Shown: positions 31,688 through 38,967 of the stretch, piece after piece
Position numbering within the stretch: position 1 is the stretch's first letter
Layout of the letters: each line of letters opens with the position of its first letter
DNA from: CBDUXP01 sp965371225 [NCBI: uncultured bacterium]
GTDB taxonomy: Bacteria; Abyssobacteria; SURF-5; CBDUXP01
Direction of reading: 5' to 3'
NCBI GenBank assembly: GCA_965371225.1
Contig: CBDUXP010000011.1
Span: 1-64,000 of the forward strand
DNA: 64,000 nucleotides
Notes under the pieces: model-generated
The model's database searches: none
Told to the model about the DNA's origin: nothing
What the model saw: the letters and a program-made list of their open reading frames with translations, nothing else
Translations under genes and position numbers: made by a program

Positions 31688-32434
31688 TCACCCGGCCTCT
31701 CGCTGGGGCAGCGGCCACTTCAGAAGGGTTCGGGGGTTTCGGCCCCACGGTGTCGGAGGTGGACGGAGATCCCTGCGGTCTATTGTGCAGGTGAACATCT
31801 TTCGGAGTCGCAGCGTTTGATCGAGCTGGCCATCCGCTCCGTGATACAGCGGGATGGGCACGTCGAGCTCCACGTGCAAGTGTTCGCCGTCTTGCGGACG
31901 CACGAATACAGTGCCACCTGTTGCAAATCCGATCCCGAAGAGCGTTTCCCAGACCCTCGCGTGACCGCCGTGTTCCGAATACAGCATTCGAGCGTCCTCG
32001 GGAATGCGCAGGTGCACGTTGGTATTGACGGGAATGCTCGGTACGTAGATCGTCGCGCGCTTAAACGATTTGGCGTGATACGTACTCGGAAGCATATCTC
32101 GGGTGATGGTGAGCGCGATGATGAGCCCGGTCCCCGGTACGCAGGTATGGCCGGCGTGCGCCGGAATATCCATCTCTCCCGAATATTCCCGCGTTCTGGA
32201 TGAAAGCCACGCCGCGCGCCGCACCAGATAACCCGGGAGGTCTTGCGGCACCTCACGCCACCACCGCGCATGCAGCGGTTGTGCTTGCGGGTAGTAGCTG
32301 GCCCGCGTCTCGGGAACCACATTGAGGCACGGACCGAGTATCACTACCAGAATCGCTAGCACGGCGATGATGGCAAGGCGATACCTGTCGCCAGGAGACG
32401 TCTTGTCGGTAGGAGGAAGCGATGGATCGCTCAT
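31688..32434 (-). CDS. Membrane-anchored protein of unknown function
   Basis: 248 residues with one N-terminal membrane helix (LAIIAVLAILVVILGPCL) after a short cytoplasmic tail; the rest should be periplasmic. The soluble part has beta-like stretches (KSFKRATIYVPSIPVNTNVH, GGTVFVRPQDGEHLHVEL). No family was recognised. Codon third positions are less GC-rich than in neighbouring genes, so it may be a recent arrival or fast-evolving. ATG 32434 begins the tail before the helix; longer starts extend back toward the methyltransferase stop. It converges on the YhhN gene and follows a methyltransferase gene on the same strand. Confidence 0.55.
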   Translation of the reverse strand: MSDPSLPPTDKTSPGDRYRLAIIAVLAILVVILGPCLNVVPETRASYYPQAQPLHARWWREVPQDLPGYLVRRAAWLSSRTREYSGEMDIPAHAGHTCVPGTGLIIALTITRDMLPSTYHAKSFKRATIYVPSIPVNTNVHLRIPEDARMLYSEHGGHARVWETLFGIGFATGGTVFVRPQDGEHLHVELDVPIPLYHGADGQLDQTLRLRKMFTCTIDRRDLRPPPTPWGRNPRTLLKWPLPQREAG

Positions 32435-32492
32435 ATGTGGTCCCGCGCCCACGGAACGCCCCGACAACCCTAGCGCGAAAATTCGGTCGGGC

Positions 32493-33344
32493 CTACTTGC
32501 TCGCGATGAGTTGCACACCTAGTAGCAGCCGCACCGGCCGCCAGTCGGCTACGGTCCGCCGCACGCGCAGGGGCAGGCGTTGCAGCCCGCGCTCCAGCGC
32601 GCGGATGGGCGCGAGCGGAAACGGCACGGACACGCCGCGGGGCGTCAAGCACGCGCGCACGCGTGTGAACCCGGCGCTGCGACACAGGGCGGCCAGCTCG
32701 GCGGTCGTGTACTCGTGCAGGTGCATGCCCGCCGCCACGTCGTCGAACCAGCGGGAGACGTCGAACGGCCCGCGCAGCGCGCTCGGCGTAATGCAGATGT
32801 AACATCCGCCGGGCCGCAACGCCGCACGCACGCTCGCCAGGTGCGCCGGCACGTCGTCAGGATGCAGATGTTCGATGAGCTGGTCGCTGAAAGCCACGTC
32901 CACGCTCGCCGGCGGCACCGGAATCCGGCACCCATCGGGCGTGACGGTGCATTCCACGTTGGCCGCAGCCGCGCCGGGCGCCATGACCGTGGGCGACACG
33001 TCCACCGCGTACACCGTGCGCACGTGCGGCGCCATCGCCAGGGACAGCCGGCAGTCGCCCGCCCCAATCTCCAGCAAGACGGATTCCGGTCGACAGAACC
33101 GGCGCAGGAGTCGCACGCGGCGCTCGACGGTGCGCTCGCGGGTCGCGGCCCGCGTCGGATCCGCGCACATCTGCGCGTGCTCGGGCAGCCGCCGAAACAG
33201 CTCGTCGTAGATCGTGCCGTAGAGCGCGGCCCGCTCCTCGGGCGGCGCGGCGCGCAGCCGCGCGGCCAGTTCCCGCTCTACGTCATACTGCGCGCGTAAC
33301 GCGTCGGCTCGCGCGGCGAAGGCGGGTGGCATGGGGCGCGGCAT
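32493..33344 (-). CDS. SAM-dependent methyltransferase (class I)
   Basis: 283 residues. Motif I is LLEIGAGDCRLSLAMA, followed by VYAVDVSPTVM, then VDVAFSDQLIEHLHPDDV and the post-motif RAALRPGGCYICITPS. An N-terminal helical region of about 80 residues (YDELFRRLPEHAQMCADP) precedes the fold. The SDQLIEHLHP segment is like Methyltransf_11/23 proteins often found in polysaccharide or lipid loci. ATG 33344 and ATG 33332 are both possible, without clear ribosome sites. Substrate unknown. It lies 48 bases downstream of a PPOX-type gene on the same strand. Confidence 0.85.
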   Translation of the reverse strand: MPRPMPPAFAARADALRAQYDVERELAARLRAAPPEERAALYGTIYDELFRRLPEHAQMCADPTRAATRERTVERRVRLLRRFCRPESVLLEIGAGDCRLSLAMAPHVRTVYAVDVSPTVMAPGAAAANVECTVTPDGCRIPVPPASVDVAFSDQLIEHLHPDDVPAHLASVRAALRPGGCYICITPSALRGPFDVSRWFDDVAAGMHLHEYTTAELAALCRSAGFTRVRACLTPRGVSVPFPLAPIRALERGLQRLPLRVRRTVADWRPVRLLLGVQLIASK

Positions 33345-33392
33345 GCGTGTTACCCGGCGCCGCTCGGTACGGGCACCGGGCACCGGCGGTAG

Positions 33393-33794
33393 CTAGTCGT
33401 TGAAGAGCACCTTGTCCGGCATGACGCGCAGCACAGTGCGGTCCTGGGCGTCGAGCAACTGAGACAGCTGCTCGTCGGCCATCTCCTGGTTCTCGATCAT
33501 CATCTTTAAGATTGGGATGCGCTTGCTCAGCTCGCGCCGGTCGGGATCGCCGGCGAACCCCTCGGCGGTGCCGTAGACGACCATCTGCGTGCGTCCGTCG
33601 TTCACGACCAGGCAGACCTTCGGCTGGCGTAGCGCGTTGTGCCACTTCGCCGTGAAGCTCTTGATGGACATGACCATGTCCGTCCCGTCGAACTGGTACA
33701 TGACCGTCGAGCACTGCGGCGACCCGTCCTTGCGGCCCGTGGCCAGCACGGCCTGGGAATGGTTCTTGAGAAAGTCGACTTGTTCCGGAGTCAT
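33393..33794 (-). CDS. Pyridoxamine 5'-phosphate oxidase-fold (PPOX/F420-like) protein
   Basis: 133 residues with the split-barrel fold typical of small FMN/F420-binding PPOX proteins: VDFLKNHSQAVLATGRKDGS, then QCSTVMYQFDGTDMVMSIKS, TAKWHNALRQPKVCLVVND and VVYGTAEGFAGDPD. ATG 33794 starts the domain and has AGAGGAA upstream; the frame runs further upstream through a palindromic repeat, which is not coding. Probably a flavin- or F420-dependent reductase of unknown substrate. It lies between a methyltransferase and a glyoxalase gene, all on the minus strand. Confidence 0.88.
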   Translation of the reverse strand: MTPEQVDFLKNHSQAVLATGRKDGSPQCSTVMYQFDGTDMVMSIKSFTAKWHNALRQPKVCLVVNDGRTQMVVYGTAEGFAGDPDRRELSKRIPILKMMIENQEMADEQLSQLLDAQDRTVLRVMPDKVLFND

Positions 33795-33815
33795 CGCTTG
33801 CGATGTTCCTCTTCG

Positions 33816-33848
33816 GTAGGGGCCGGTCTTCAGACCGGCCCGGGCGTG
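33816..33848 (-). repeat. GGGCCGGTCT palindromic repeat, copy 3 (inverted)
   Basis: GTAGGGGCCGGTCTTCAGAC followed by CGGCCC: the reverse orientation of the copies at 10735 and 13475, including the CTAC tail (GTAG here). Flanking bases on the far side (GGGCGTGCTG) also resemble those of copy 2. It lies between the glyoxalase and PPOX genes. Confidence 0.7.
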
Positions 33849-33903
33849 CTGCGCATCTGGCAGCGACCGGGCAGGTGGCGCCCCGCCCTTCACCGAGGAC
33901 GGT

Positions 33904-34317
33904 TTACGATTTCGCTTTCGCCTCGGCCGGCGCGTCGTCCGGCATCCGAACTTTCTCCCCGCCGAACACCAGCTCGATCTGGTAGCCGTCGGGATCCTTG
34001 ACGAACGCGTAGCGGCCGTTGAACGGGCGGTACTCCGGCACGCCCTTCGCGATCAGCGCGTCGTAGAATTCGCCGGGATGTTCCACGGCCACCGCGATGT
34101 GGCCATACCCCGTCCCCAGGTCGTACGCGTCCGTATCCCAGTTGTAGGTCAGCTCCAGCATGCTGCCGCCCCCGCCCGGAGGGTGCAGGAATGCCAACGT
34201 GAACCGCCCCGCCTCCACCTCGTGCGTGCGCAACAGCTCGAACCCCAACTGTTCCGTATAGAACGCGACGCTCTTGTCCAAATCCCCCACGCGAATCATC
34301 GTGTGCGCAATGTGCAT
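33904..34317 (-). CDS. gloA: Lactoylglutathione lyase (glyoxalase I)
   Basis: 137 residues, typical glyoxalase I length. It closely follows the bacterial GloA pattern: MHIAHTMIRVGDLDKSVAFY with His5, GSMLELTYNWD with the first Glu, YGHIAVAVE with the second His, and DGYQIELVF with the second Glu, the four metal ligands. The enzyme isomerises the methylglyoxal-glutathione hemithioacetal to S-lactoylglutathione in the cytoplasm. ATG 34317 has GGGGGAG close upstream and starts the domain; the frame is open further upstream in GC-rich intergenic DNA. A minus-strand TATACT lies about 30 bases before the start and could be its -10. Divergent from the diguanylate cyclase gene. Confidence 0.93.
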   Translation of the reverse strand: MHIAHTMIRVGDLDKSVAFYTEQLGFELLRTHEVEAGRFTLAFLHPPGGGGSMLELTYNWDTDAYDLGTGYGHIAVAVEHPGEFYDALIAKGVPEYRPFNGRYAFVKDPDGYQIELVFGGEKVRMPDDAPAEAKAKS

Positions 34318-34414
34318 GGTGCTCCCCCCAGTCTTGGGCTCAGTCGCCCAAAGTATATCAACCGCCCCCGCCCGCCGCGCCGGGTGTCGACGGCGCCGGC
34401 GCGGCGCCCGCGGC

Positions 34415-34443
34415 TTGACCGGCGCGCGGCGCGGGCGCACAAT
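34415..34443 (+). promoter_or_regulatory. Promoter of the diguanylate cyclase gene
   Basis: TTGACC (34415-34420), 17-base spacer, CACAAT (34438-34443). Transcription would start near 34450, about 30 bases before ATG 34481. Confidence 0.55.
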
Positions 34444-34480
34444 ACTGCGGGCAGGATATCCAGGCTGGAAAGGCTTGCCG

Positions 34481-35701
34481 ATGTCCGCACACGAGTACCA
34501 GTCGACTCCGCCGGCGCCGGCCGCCGCGCCCCCGACGTCCATGACTTCCGAACCCCTCGATTCCATCCTCGCCGCTTCGCGGGATGGGGCCCCGTCCCCG
34601 CCTGCCGCCTCAGGGGATGGCCACACGGCCCTGCGGCGAACCGACCTCACGCTGATGGAGCAGTTGCGCATCAGCGAGAGCGACGTGGCGCGCCGCAAGG
34701 AGCTGCTCGACCTCACCCCGGCGGACGAAGCGCTCCTGGCGTCGTGCCAGGCGTTCATGGCGGAAGAGGTCGGCGGGGTCGTTGACGAGTTCTATGCCAT
34801 CCAGACGTCCAACGAGGAGATCGCGGCGCTGATCGGCGATGCGGACACTCTGCGGCGCCTGCACGTCGCGCAGACGCATTACATCCTCGACCTCTTTCAC
34901 GGCCACTACGACATGGCGTACGTCAACAACCGCTTGCGGCTGGGGATCGTGCACAAGCGCATCGGCCTGGAATCGCGCATGTACCTCTGCGCGGTGCGGA
35001 CGCTCACCAGCCTTCTGCGCGAGCGAATCGCCAGGCACGTGACGGACCCGCCGCGGCGGCAGGCGGTCAGCGCCGCGCTGGAGAAGATGATGTACTTCGA
35101 CACGTCGCTGGTCTTCGATACGTACATCGGAGAACTGGTCAGTGAAGTCGAGGCGGGGCGGCGGAAAGTCGAGGCCTACGCCAGCAGCCTGGAGGAGCAG
35201 GTGGCCGAGCGCACGCGGCAGCTCGAGGAACTCTCCCGGCGCGACGACCTGACGGGCCTGTACAGCCACCGCACGCTGGGCGAATTCCTCCAGCGCGACG
35301 TGCTGCAGGCCCGGCGGCGCGCCCAGGCCCTGAGCCTGCTGTACCTGGACGTAGACAACTTCAAGGAGATCAACGACCGGGACGGCCACCAGGCCGGGGA
35401 CGACGTCCTGAAGGCCGTCGCGGACGTGCTCCGCGCCGTCTGCCGGGAGGTGGACGTGCCTTGCCGGTATGGGGGCGACGAGTTCTGCCTGATCCTGCCG
35501 GACTGCGACGCGCCGGACGCGCAGAAGGTGGGCGAGCGGCTGATCGCCGCGCTGCGCGAGGCCCGCCCGGACGTGAGCGTCAGCATCGGTGTTGCCCGGA
35601 TGGACCCCGAAGAGATGATCGATCCCGACGAACTCGTGCGGCGCGCAGACCGCAAGATGTACGAGGCCAAGCGCGCCGTCGGCTCCCAAGTCCGCCACTA
35701 G
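34481..35701 (+). CDS. Globin-coupled sensor diguanylate cyclase (GGDEF)
   Basis: 406 residues. After a disordered Pro/Ala-rich N-terminus, residues about 60-220 form a sensor globin (protoglobin) domain: FMAEEVGGVVDEFY, the proximal haem His158 in LGIVHKRIGLESR, and FDTSLVFDTYIGEL. A coiled coil follows (ASSLEEQVAERTRQLEEL), then a complete GGDEF domain from about 240 (RRDDLTGLYSHRTL, YLDVDNFKEINDRDGHQAGD, GGDEF at 331-335). An inhibitory c-di-GMP site R-E-V-D lies five residues before GGDEF. The protein should make c-di-GMP in response to oxygen or another gas bound to haem, like DosC-type proteins. ATG 34481 follows GGAAAGG. Cytoplasmic. Confidence 0.93.
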   Translation: MSAHEYQSTPPAPAAAPPTSMTSEPLDSILAASRDGAPSPPAASGDGHTALRRTDLTLMEQLRISESDVARRKELLDLTPADEALLASCQAFMAEEVGGVVDEFYAIQTSNEEIAALIGDADTLRRLHVAQTHYILDLFHGHYDMAYVNNRLRLGIVHKRIGLESRMYLCAVRTLTSLLRERIARHVTDPPRRQAVSAALEKMMYFDTSLVFDTYIGELVSEVEAGRRKVEAYASSLEEQVAERTRQLEELSRRDDLTGLYSHRTLGEFLQRDVLQARRRAQALSLLYLDVDNFKEINDRDGHQAGDDVLKAVADVLRAVCREVDVPCRYGGDEFCLILPDCDAPDAQKVGERLIAALREARPDVSVSIGVARMDPEEMIDPDELVRRADRKMYEAKRAVGSQVRH

Positions 35702-35731
35702 GCGCCTCGGCCGCGCGATCGCCTGGTCCGG

Positions 35732-35760
35732 TTGTCCGGTCTCCGAAGGCCCCGTATAAT
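35732..35760 (+). promoter_or_regulatory. Promoter of pepP, leaderless arrangement
   Basis: TTGTCC (35732-35737), 17-base spacer and a perfect TATAAT (35755-35760), nine bases before ATG 35770. The transcript would begin within two or three bases of the start codon; there is no Shine-Dalgarno. Confidence 0.7.
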
Positions 35761-35769
35761 CCCCAGCCC

Positions 35770-37092
35770 ATGCCTGCGCCCCCCTCCCTGGCCGCGGAAC
35801 ATCGCGCCGCGGTGCTGCACCGGCTGGCGGCGGAGAACGCCGTGGCAGTGGTGCCGACCGCGCCCCTGCGCTGCTTCAGCAACGACGTGGATTACACGCC
35901 CTACCGGCCCGACTCGGATTTCCGGTTCCTGACCGACTTCCCCGAGCCGGATGCGGTGGCGGTGCTCGCGCCGGGGGACGAGGGGCCCGCGTTCATTCTG
36001 TTCGTCCCCCCGCGCAATCCCGAGGAGGAAACCTGGACGGGGAGAATCCAGGGTGTCGAGGGTGCGACAGAGGCGTTCGGTGCGGATGCGGCGTATCCCA
36101 TCGAGGCGCTTGCTGACGAATTGCCGGCGTTCCTGGCCGACCGCACGAAGGTGTACTACCCCCTGCGCCGGTACCCGGACGTGGACGAGCCGGTGCTCAA
36201 GGCCATGGACACCGTGCGCCGCCGGGTACGCCAGGGGGTGAACCCGCCAGAGGCCATCGCGGAGTTGGGCGCGCTGCTGCACGAACTGCGCTTGCGCAAG
36301 TCGCCCGCGGAGTTGGACCGCCTGCGCGAGGCCATGCGCATCAGCGCCGAGGCGCACGAGGCCGCCATGCGCGCCGCGCGCCCGGGCATCATGGAGTACG
36401 AGCTGGAGGCGCTGGTGAACTACACGTTCCGCCGCCGCGGCGGCGCGGGGCCCGGATACGGCACCATTGTCGCCGGCGGTCCGAACGCGTGCACCCTGCA
36501 CTACGTCACCAACGACCAGCCCATCGCCGACGGGCAGCTCGTGCTCCTCGATGCGGGCTGCGAGTGGTACGGCTACACGGCGGACGTGACGCGCACCTGG
36601 CCCGTGAACGGCGCGTTCACGGACGCGCAGGCGGCGGCATACGACGTGGTCCTCGCCGCGAACGAGGCGGGCATCGCGGCGGTGCGGCCCGGCGTGTCCA
36701 TTTACGACGTGCACGAAGCGGCCCTGCGCGTGCTCGTGGAGGGGCTCGTGGAATTGCAGGTACTCGAAGGCCCGGCGGAAGACCGGATCGAGGACGAGAG
36801 CTATCGCCTGTACTTCATGCACCGCACCAGCCACTGGCTGGGGATGGACGTGCACGACGTGGGCGGCTACAAGCTGCACGGCGAGCCGCGGCCCCTGGAG
36901 CCGGGTATGGTGTTGACGGTCGAGCCGGGCCTGTACTTCGGGGCGGGCACGGCCGCCGCCGAGCGGTTCCAGGGCATCGGCATCCGGATTGAAGACGACG
37001 TGGTGGTGACCGAGTCGGGCCATGAGGTGCTGACCGCCGCCATTCCCAAGGCGCGCACGGACCTGTGCGCCCTCATCGGCGCGGACGCGTAG
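35770..37092 (+). CDS. pepP: Xaa-Pro aminopeptidase (aminopeptidase P)
   Basis: 440 residues, the E. coli PepP length. N-terminal creatinase-like domain (YTPYRPDSDFRFLTDFPEPD), then the pita-bread metallopeptidase domain. The five metal ligands are at Asp261 (LLDAGCEWYGY), Asp272 (TADVTRTWP), His355 (TSHWLGMDVHDVG), Glu385 (LTVEPGLYF) and Glu408 (GIGIRIEDD), almost the E. coli numbering. It removes N-terminal residues preceding proline, with two Mn ions. ATG 35770 is used despite open frame upstream because the perfect -10 box and the conserved N-terminus agree. Followed after 28 bases by a dienelactone hydrolase gene with its own Shine-Dalgarno. Confidence 0.95.
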   Translation: MPAPPSLAAEHRAAVLHRLAAENAVAVVPTAPLRCFSNDVDYTPYRPDSDFRFLTDFPEPDAVAVLAPGDEGPAFILFVPPRNPEEETWTGRIQGVEGATEAFGADAAYPIEALADELPAFLADRTKVYYPLRRYPDVDEPVLKAMDTVRRRVRQGVNPPEAIAELGALLHELRLRKSPAELDRLREAMRISAEAHEAAMRAARPGIMEYELEALVNYTFRRRGGAGPGYGTIVAGGPNACTLHYVTNDQPIADGQLVLLDAGCEWYGYTADVTRTWPVNGAFTDAQAAAYDVVLAANEAGIAAVRPGVSIYDVHEAALRVLVEGLVELQVLEGPAEDRIEDESYRLYFMHRTSHWLGMDVHDVGGYKLHGEPRPLEPGMVLTVEPGLYFGAGTAAAERFQGIGIRIEDDVVVTESGHEVLTAAIPKARTDLCALIGADA

Positions 37093-37120
37093 CCCGAGTC
37101 CGCGCGCAGGAGAGCCGAGC

Positions 37121-37894
37121 ATGGCCAACCCCGTAGCTGCTGTTGAAACGACCCGCCCCGATGGGCTCATCGAATCGCACTTGGTGTTCAAGGGGTACCA
37201 GGACGCCGACCTGCGCGCGTACCGGGTGCGGCCGGACCGCGGGAAACCGCAGCCGGCGATCATCGTGGTGCCCGAGTTTCGCGGCATACAGGAAGAGATT
37301 CGCGAAACCGGCCGCCGCCTGGCCGAGAAGGGCTATGTGGCGCTGGTCCTCGAACCCTTCTCCCGCGAGCAGGAGGAGACGGACCCGGAGGATTTCGACG
37401 CGCTGCTGCAGCGGATGTTCCGGCTCAGCGACCCGATGATGGTCGAGGACATGAAGTGCGCGGCGGCGTTTCTGCGTACGGAAGAGTTCGTGAACGAAGA
37501 GCGCATCGCCGCGATCGGTTTCTGCATGGGCGGGTTGTACGCGCGGTTGGCCGGCTGTTCCGACGACAGCTTGACCTGCGTGGTGGAGTACTACGGATCA
37601 GTCAAGTACGACGGCACCAGCGAGGCGAAGCCGGTGTCCCCCATCGATGTGGCCAAGGACCTGCACTGCCCCTACCTCGGCTTCTTCGGCGCGAAGGACG
37701 AGTTCGTCCCCGTGGCGCACGTGCACGAGCTGGAACAAGTTTTCCGCGAGCACGACAAGAACGCCGTCTTCGAAATCTACGAGAACGCGGGGCACGCGTT
37801 CCTCAACGAGGCGCGCGAGTTGTACGTGGAGGACGCGGCAAAGGACGCGTGGGCCAAGACCCTCGCGTTCTTCACGCAGCACCTCCGCGCCTAG
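37121..37894 (+). CDS. Dienelactone hydrolase family protein
   Basis: 257 residues, normal for this alpha/beta-hydrolase family. The triad is complete: Cys135 in IGFCMGGLYAR, Asp193 in GAKDEFVP, and His225 in NAGHAFLNE. An early Glu in VVPEFRGIQEEI corresponds to the residue that activates the thiol in true dienelactone hydrolases. It cleaves cyclic esters such as dienelactone or related compounds, but no aromatic degradation genes lie nearby, so the physiological substrate is open. ATG 37121 follows AGGAGAG. Probably co-transcribed with pepP (28-base gap). Cytoplasmic. Confidence 0.92.
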   Translation: MANPVAAVETTRPDGLIESHLVFKGYQDADLRAYRVRPDRGKPQPAIIVVPEFRGIQEEIRETGRRLAEKGYVALVLEPFSREQEETDPEDFDALLQRMFRLSDPMMVEDMKCAAAFLRTEEFVNEERIAAIGFCMGGLYARLAGCSDDSLTCVVEYYGSVKYDGTSEAKPVSPIDVAKDLHCPYLGFFGAKDEFVPVAHVHELEQVFREHDKNAVFEIYENAGHAFLNEARELYVEDAAKDAWAKTLAFFTQHLRA

Positions 37895-37911
37895 GGCGCG
37901 GCGCGCCGGCT

Positions 37912-37930
37912 GGCCCCATATAATGGGGCC
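37912..37930 (+). promoter_or_regulatory. -10 box inside a perfect palindrome
   Basis: GGCCCCAT-ATA-ATGGGGCC is a perfect inverted repeat; its AT-rich centre provides TATAAT (37919-37924), nine bases before ATG 37934. There is no recognisable -35. Binding of a regulator or hairpin formation at this site would cover the -10 box. Confidence 0.55.
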
Positions 37931-37933
37931 GGC

Positions 37934-38956
37934 ATGTTGAAGCCCCCCATCGCGCGTCGCGGAGCCCGCTTCGCTGCGTGGAGTCTCGCCCTTGGCTTGG
38001 CCTGCGCGCCCTCGGAATCGGCGACGCCTGCGCACCCCGTGCCGTCGGTGGACGAGTGGCCGTCGCCCAATCCGAACATGAATATGTTGGCGCGGGGCCA
38101 GGGCATTGGCCGGGCGCTGGAGCAGCAGCCGCCGCTCCTGGATGAACTCGAGTTCACGGATGGCCGCCGTACGTTCGTGACCGTCGTGGAAGAGGGGGAC
38201 GGCTGGTTGGACGTCTTGATGGAGGGCGAAACCGGCGTCACGCAGCAGCGCATTGATGCGGCGGAGGTGGCCGCGCTCCACCGGGCGACCCCGGACGAAG
38301 CGCTGCAACGCCGGCTGGCGCATCTGGTGCGCATCGAGGCGATGGTGGACGGCGCGCGCCCGGCGGCGGCCCCGGCCAGCGCCGGCGCGGCACCCGCCGC
38401 CGAGAGCGTCCCCCCCGCCCCGGTCGCCCCGAAGGGGGTGTGGAACCTGGAGGACGTGTCGAGCCTGGCCGCCCTGTCCGGCGCGCAAGACGTGCGCTGG
38501 TGGCCGGGCGCGCCGGACGAGTATGCGAGCAGCGCGGTCGAGGCGCAGGATCCCGTGTTCGGCCGCCGGGGCGTCTGGGCGCTGCTCGCGACCGACATCG
38601 GCCACGACGACAGCGTCGGACTCCAAGTCACAATCGCCGCCGAACGGGTCGTCTTCGAACATAGTCCCGGGTTCGCCGGCGCATCGATGGACCAACTGCA
38701 CGGACACTGGCGCCTCCTGGTGGACGGGGAGTTGCGGTGGGAGTATTTCGCCAAGACCGACGCGGACCTGGCGAACGGCCGCTATCCGTACGAGAGCACG
38801 CCCATCACCCTCGGACCCGGCCAGCACACGGTCACGTGGGAGTTGGAGGGGTGCGACAGCGCCGCCACGTACTTCTGGATCATCGACACGATCGAGTGGC
38901 GCGGCGTGACGCCGCCGCAGTCGGAACCCACCTGGGGCGCGCTGGGCGAAGAATAG
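37934..38956 (+). CDS. Exported protein of unknown function, 340 aa
   Basis: Signal sequence at the N-terminus (FAAWSLALGLACAPSES); the Cys could be lipidated, although the lipobox (GLAC) is not canonical. Residues about 30-115 form a small acidic domain (LDELEFTDGRRTFVTVVEEG), then a Pro/Ala linker (residues about 138-165), then a C-terminal beta-rich domain of about 170 residues (GVWALLATDIGHDDSVGLQV, GHWRLLVDGELRWEYFAK, GPGQHTVTWELEGCDSA) that looks like a jelly-roll. No family was recognised. The start lies nine bases after a -10 box. It converges on a GT87-like gene only 11 bases away. Confidence 0.65.
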   Translation: MLKPPIARRGARFAAWSLALGLACAPSESATPAHPVPSVDEWPSPNPNMNMLARGQGIGRALEQQPPLLDELEFTDGRRTFVTVVEEGDGWLDVLMEGETGVTQQRIDAAEVAALHRATPDEALQRRLAHLVRIEAMVDGARPAAAPASAGAAPAAESVPPAPVAPKGVWNLEDVSSLAALSGAQDVRWWPGAPDEYASSAVEAQDPVFGRRGVWALLATDIGHDDSVGLQVTIAAERVVFEHSPGFAGASMDQLHGHWRLLVDGELRWEYFAKTDADLANGRYPYESTPITLGPGQHTVTWELEGCDSAATYFWIIDTIEWRGVTPPQSEPTWGALGEE

Positions 38957-38967
38957 GACGAGGCGTG

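Noticed and set aside
30843-31820. Plus-strand frame of 325 codons across the YhhN gene
   Set aside because: Shifted frame of the YhhN coding region; no hydrophobic segments, whereas the chosen frame has eight.
35698-37287. 529-codon frame opposite pepP
   Set aside because: pepP has all five metal ligands in place; the opposite frame has low-complexity composition only.
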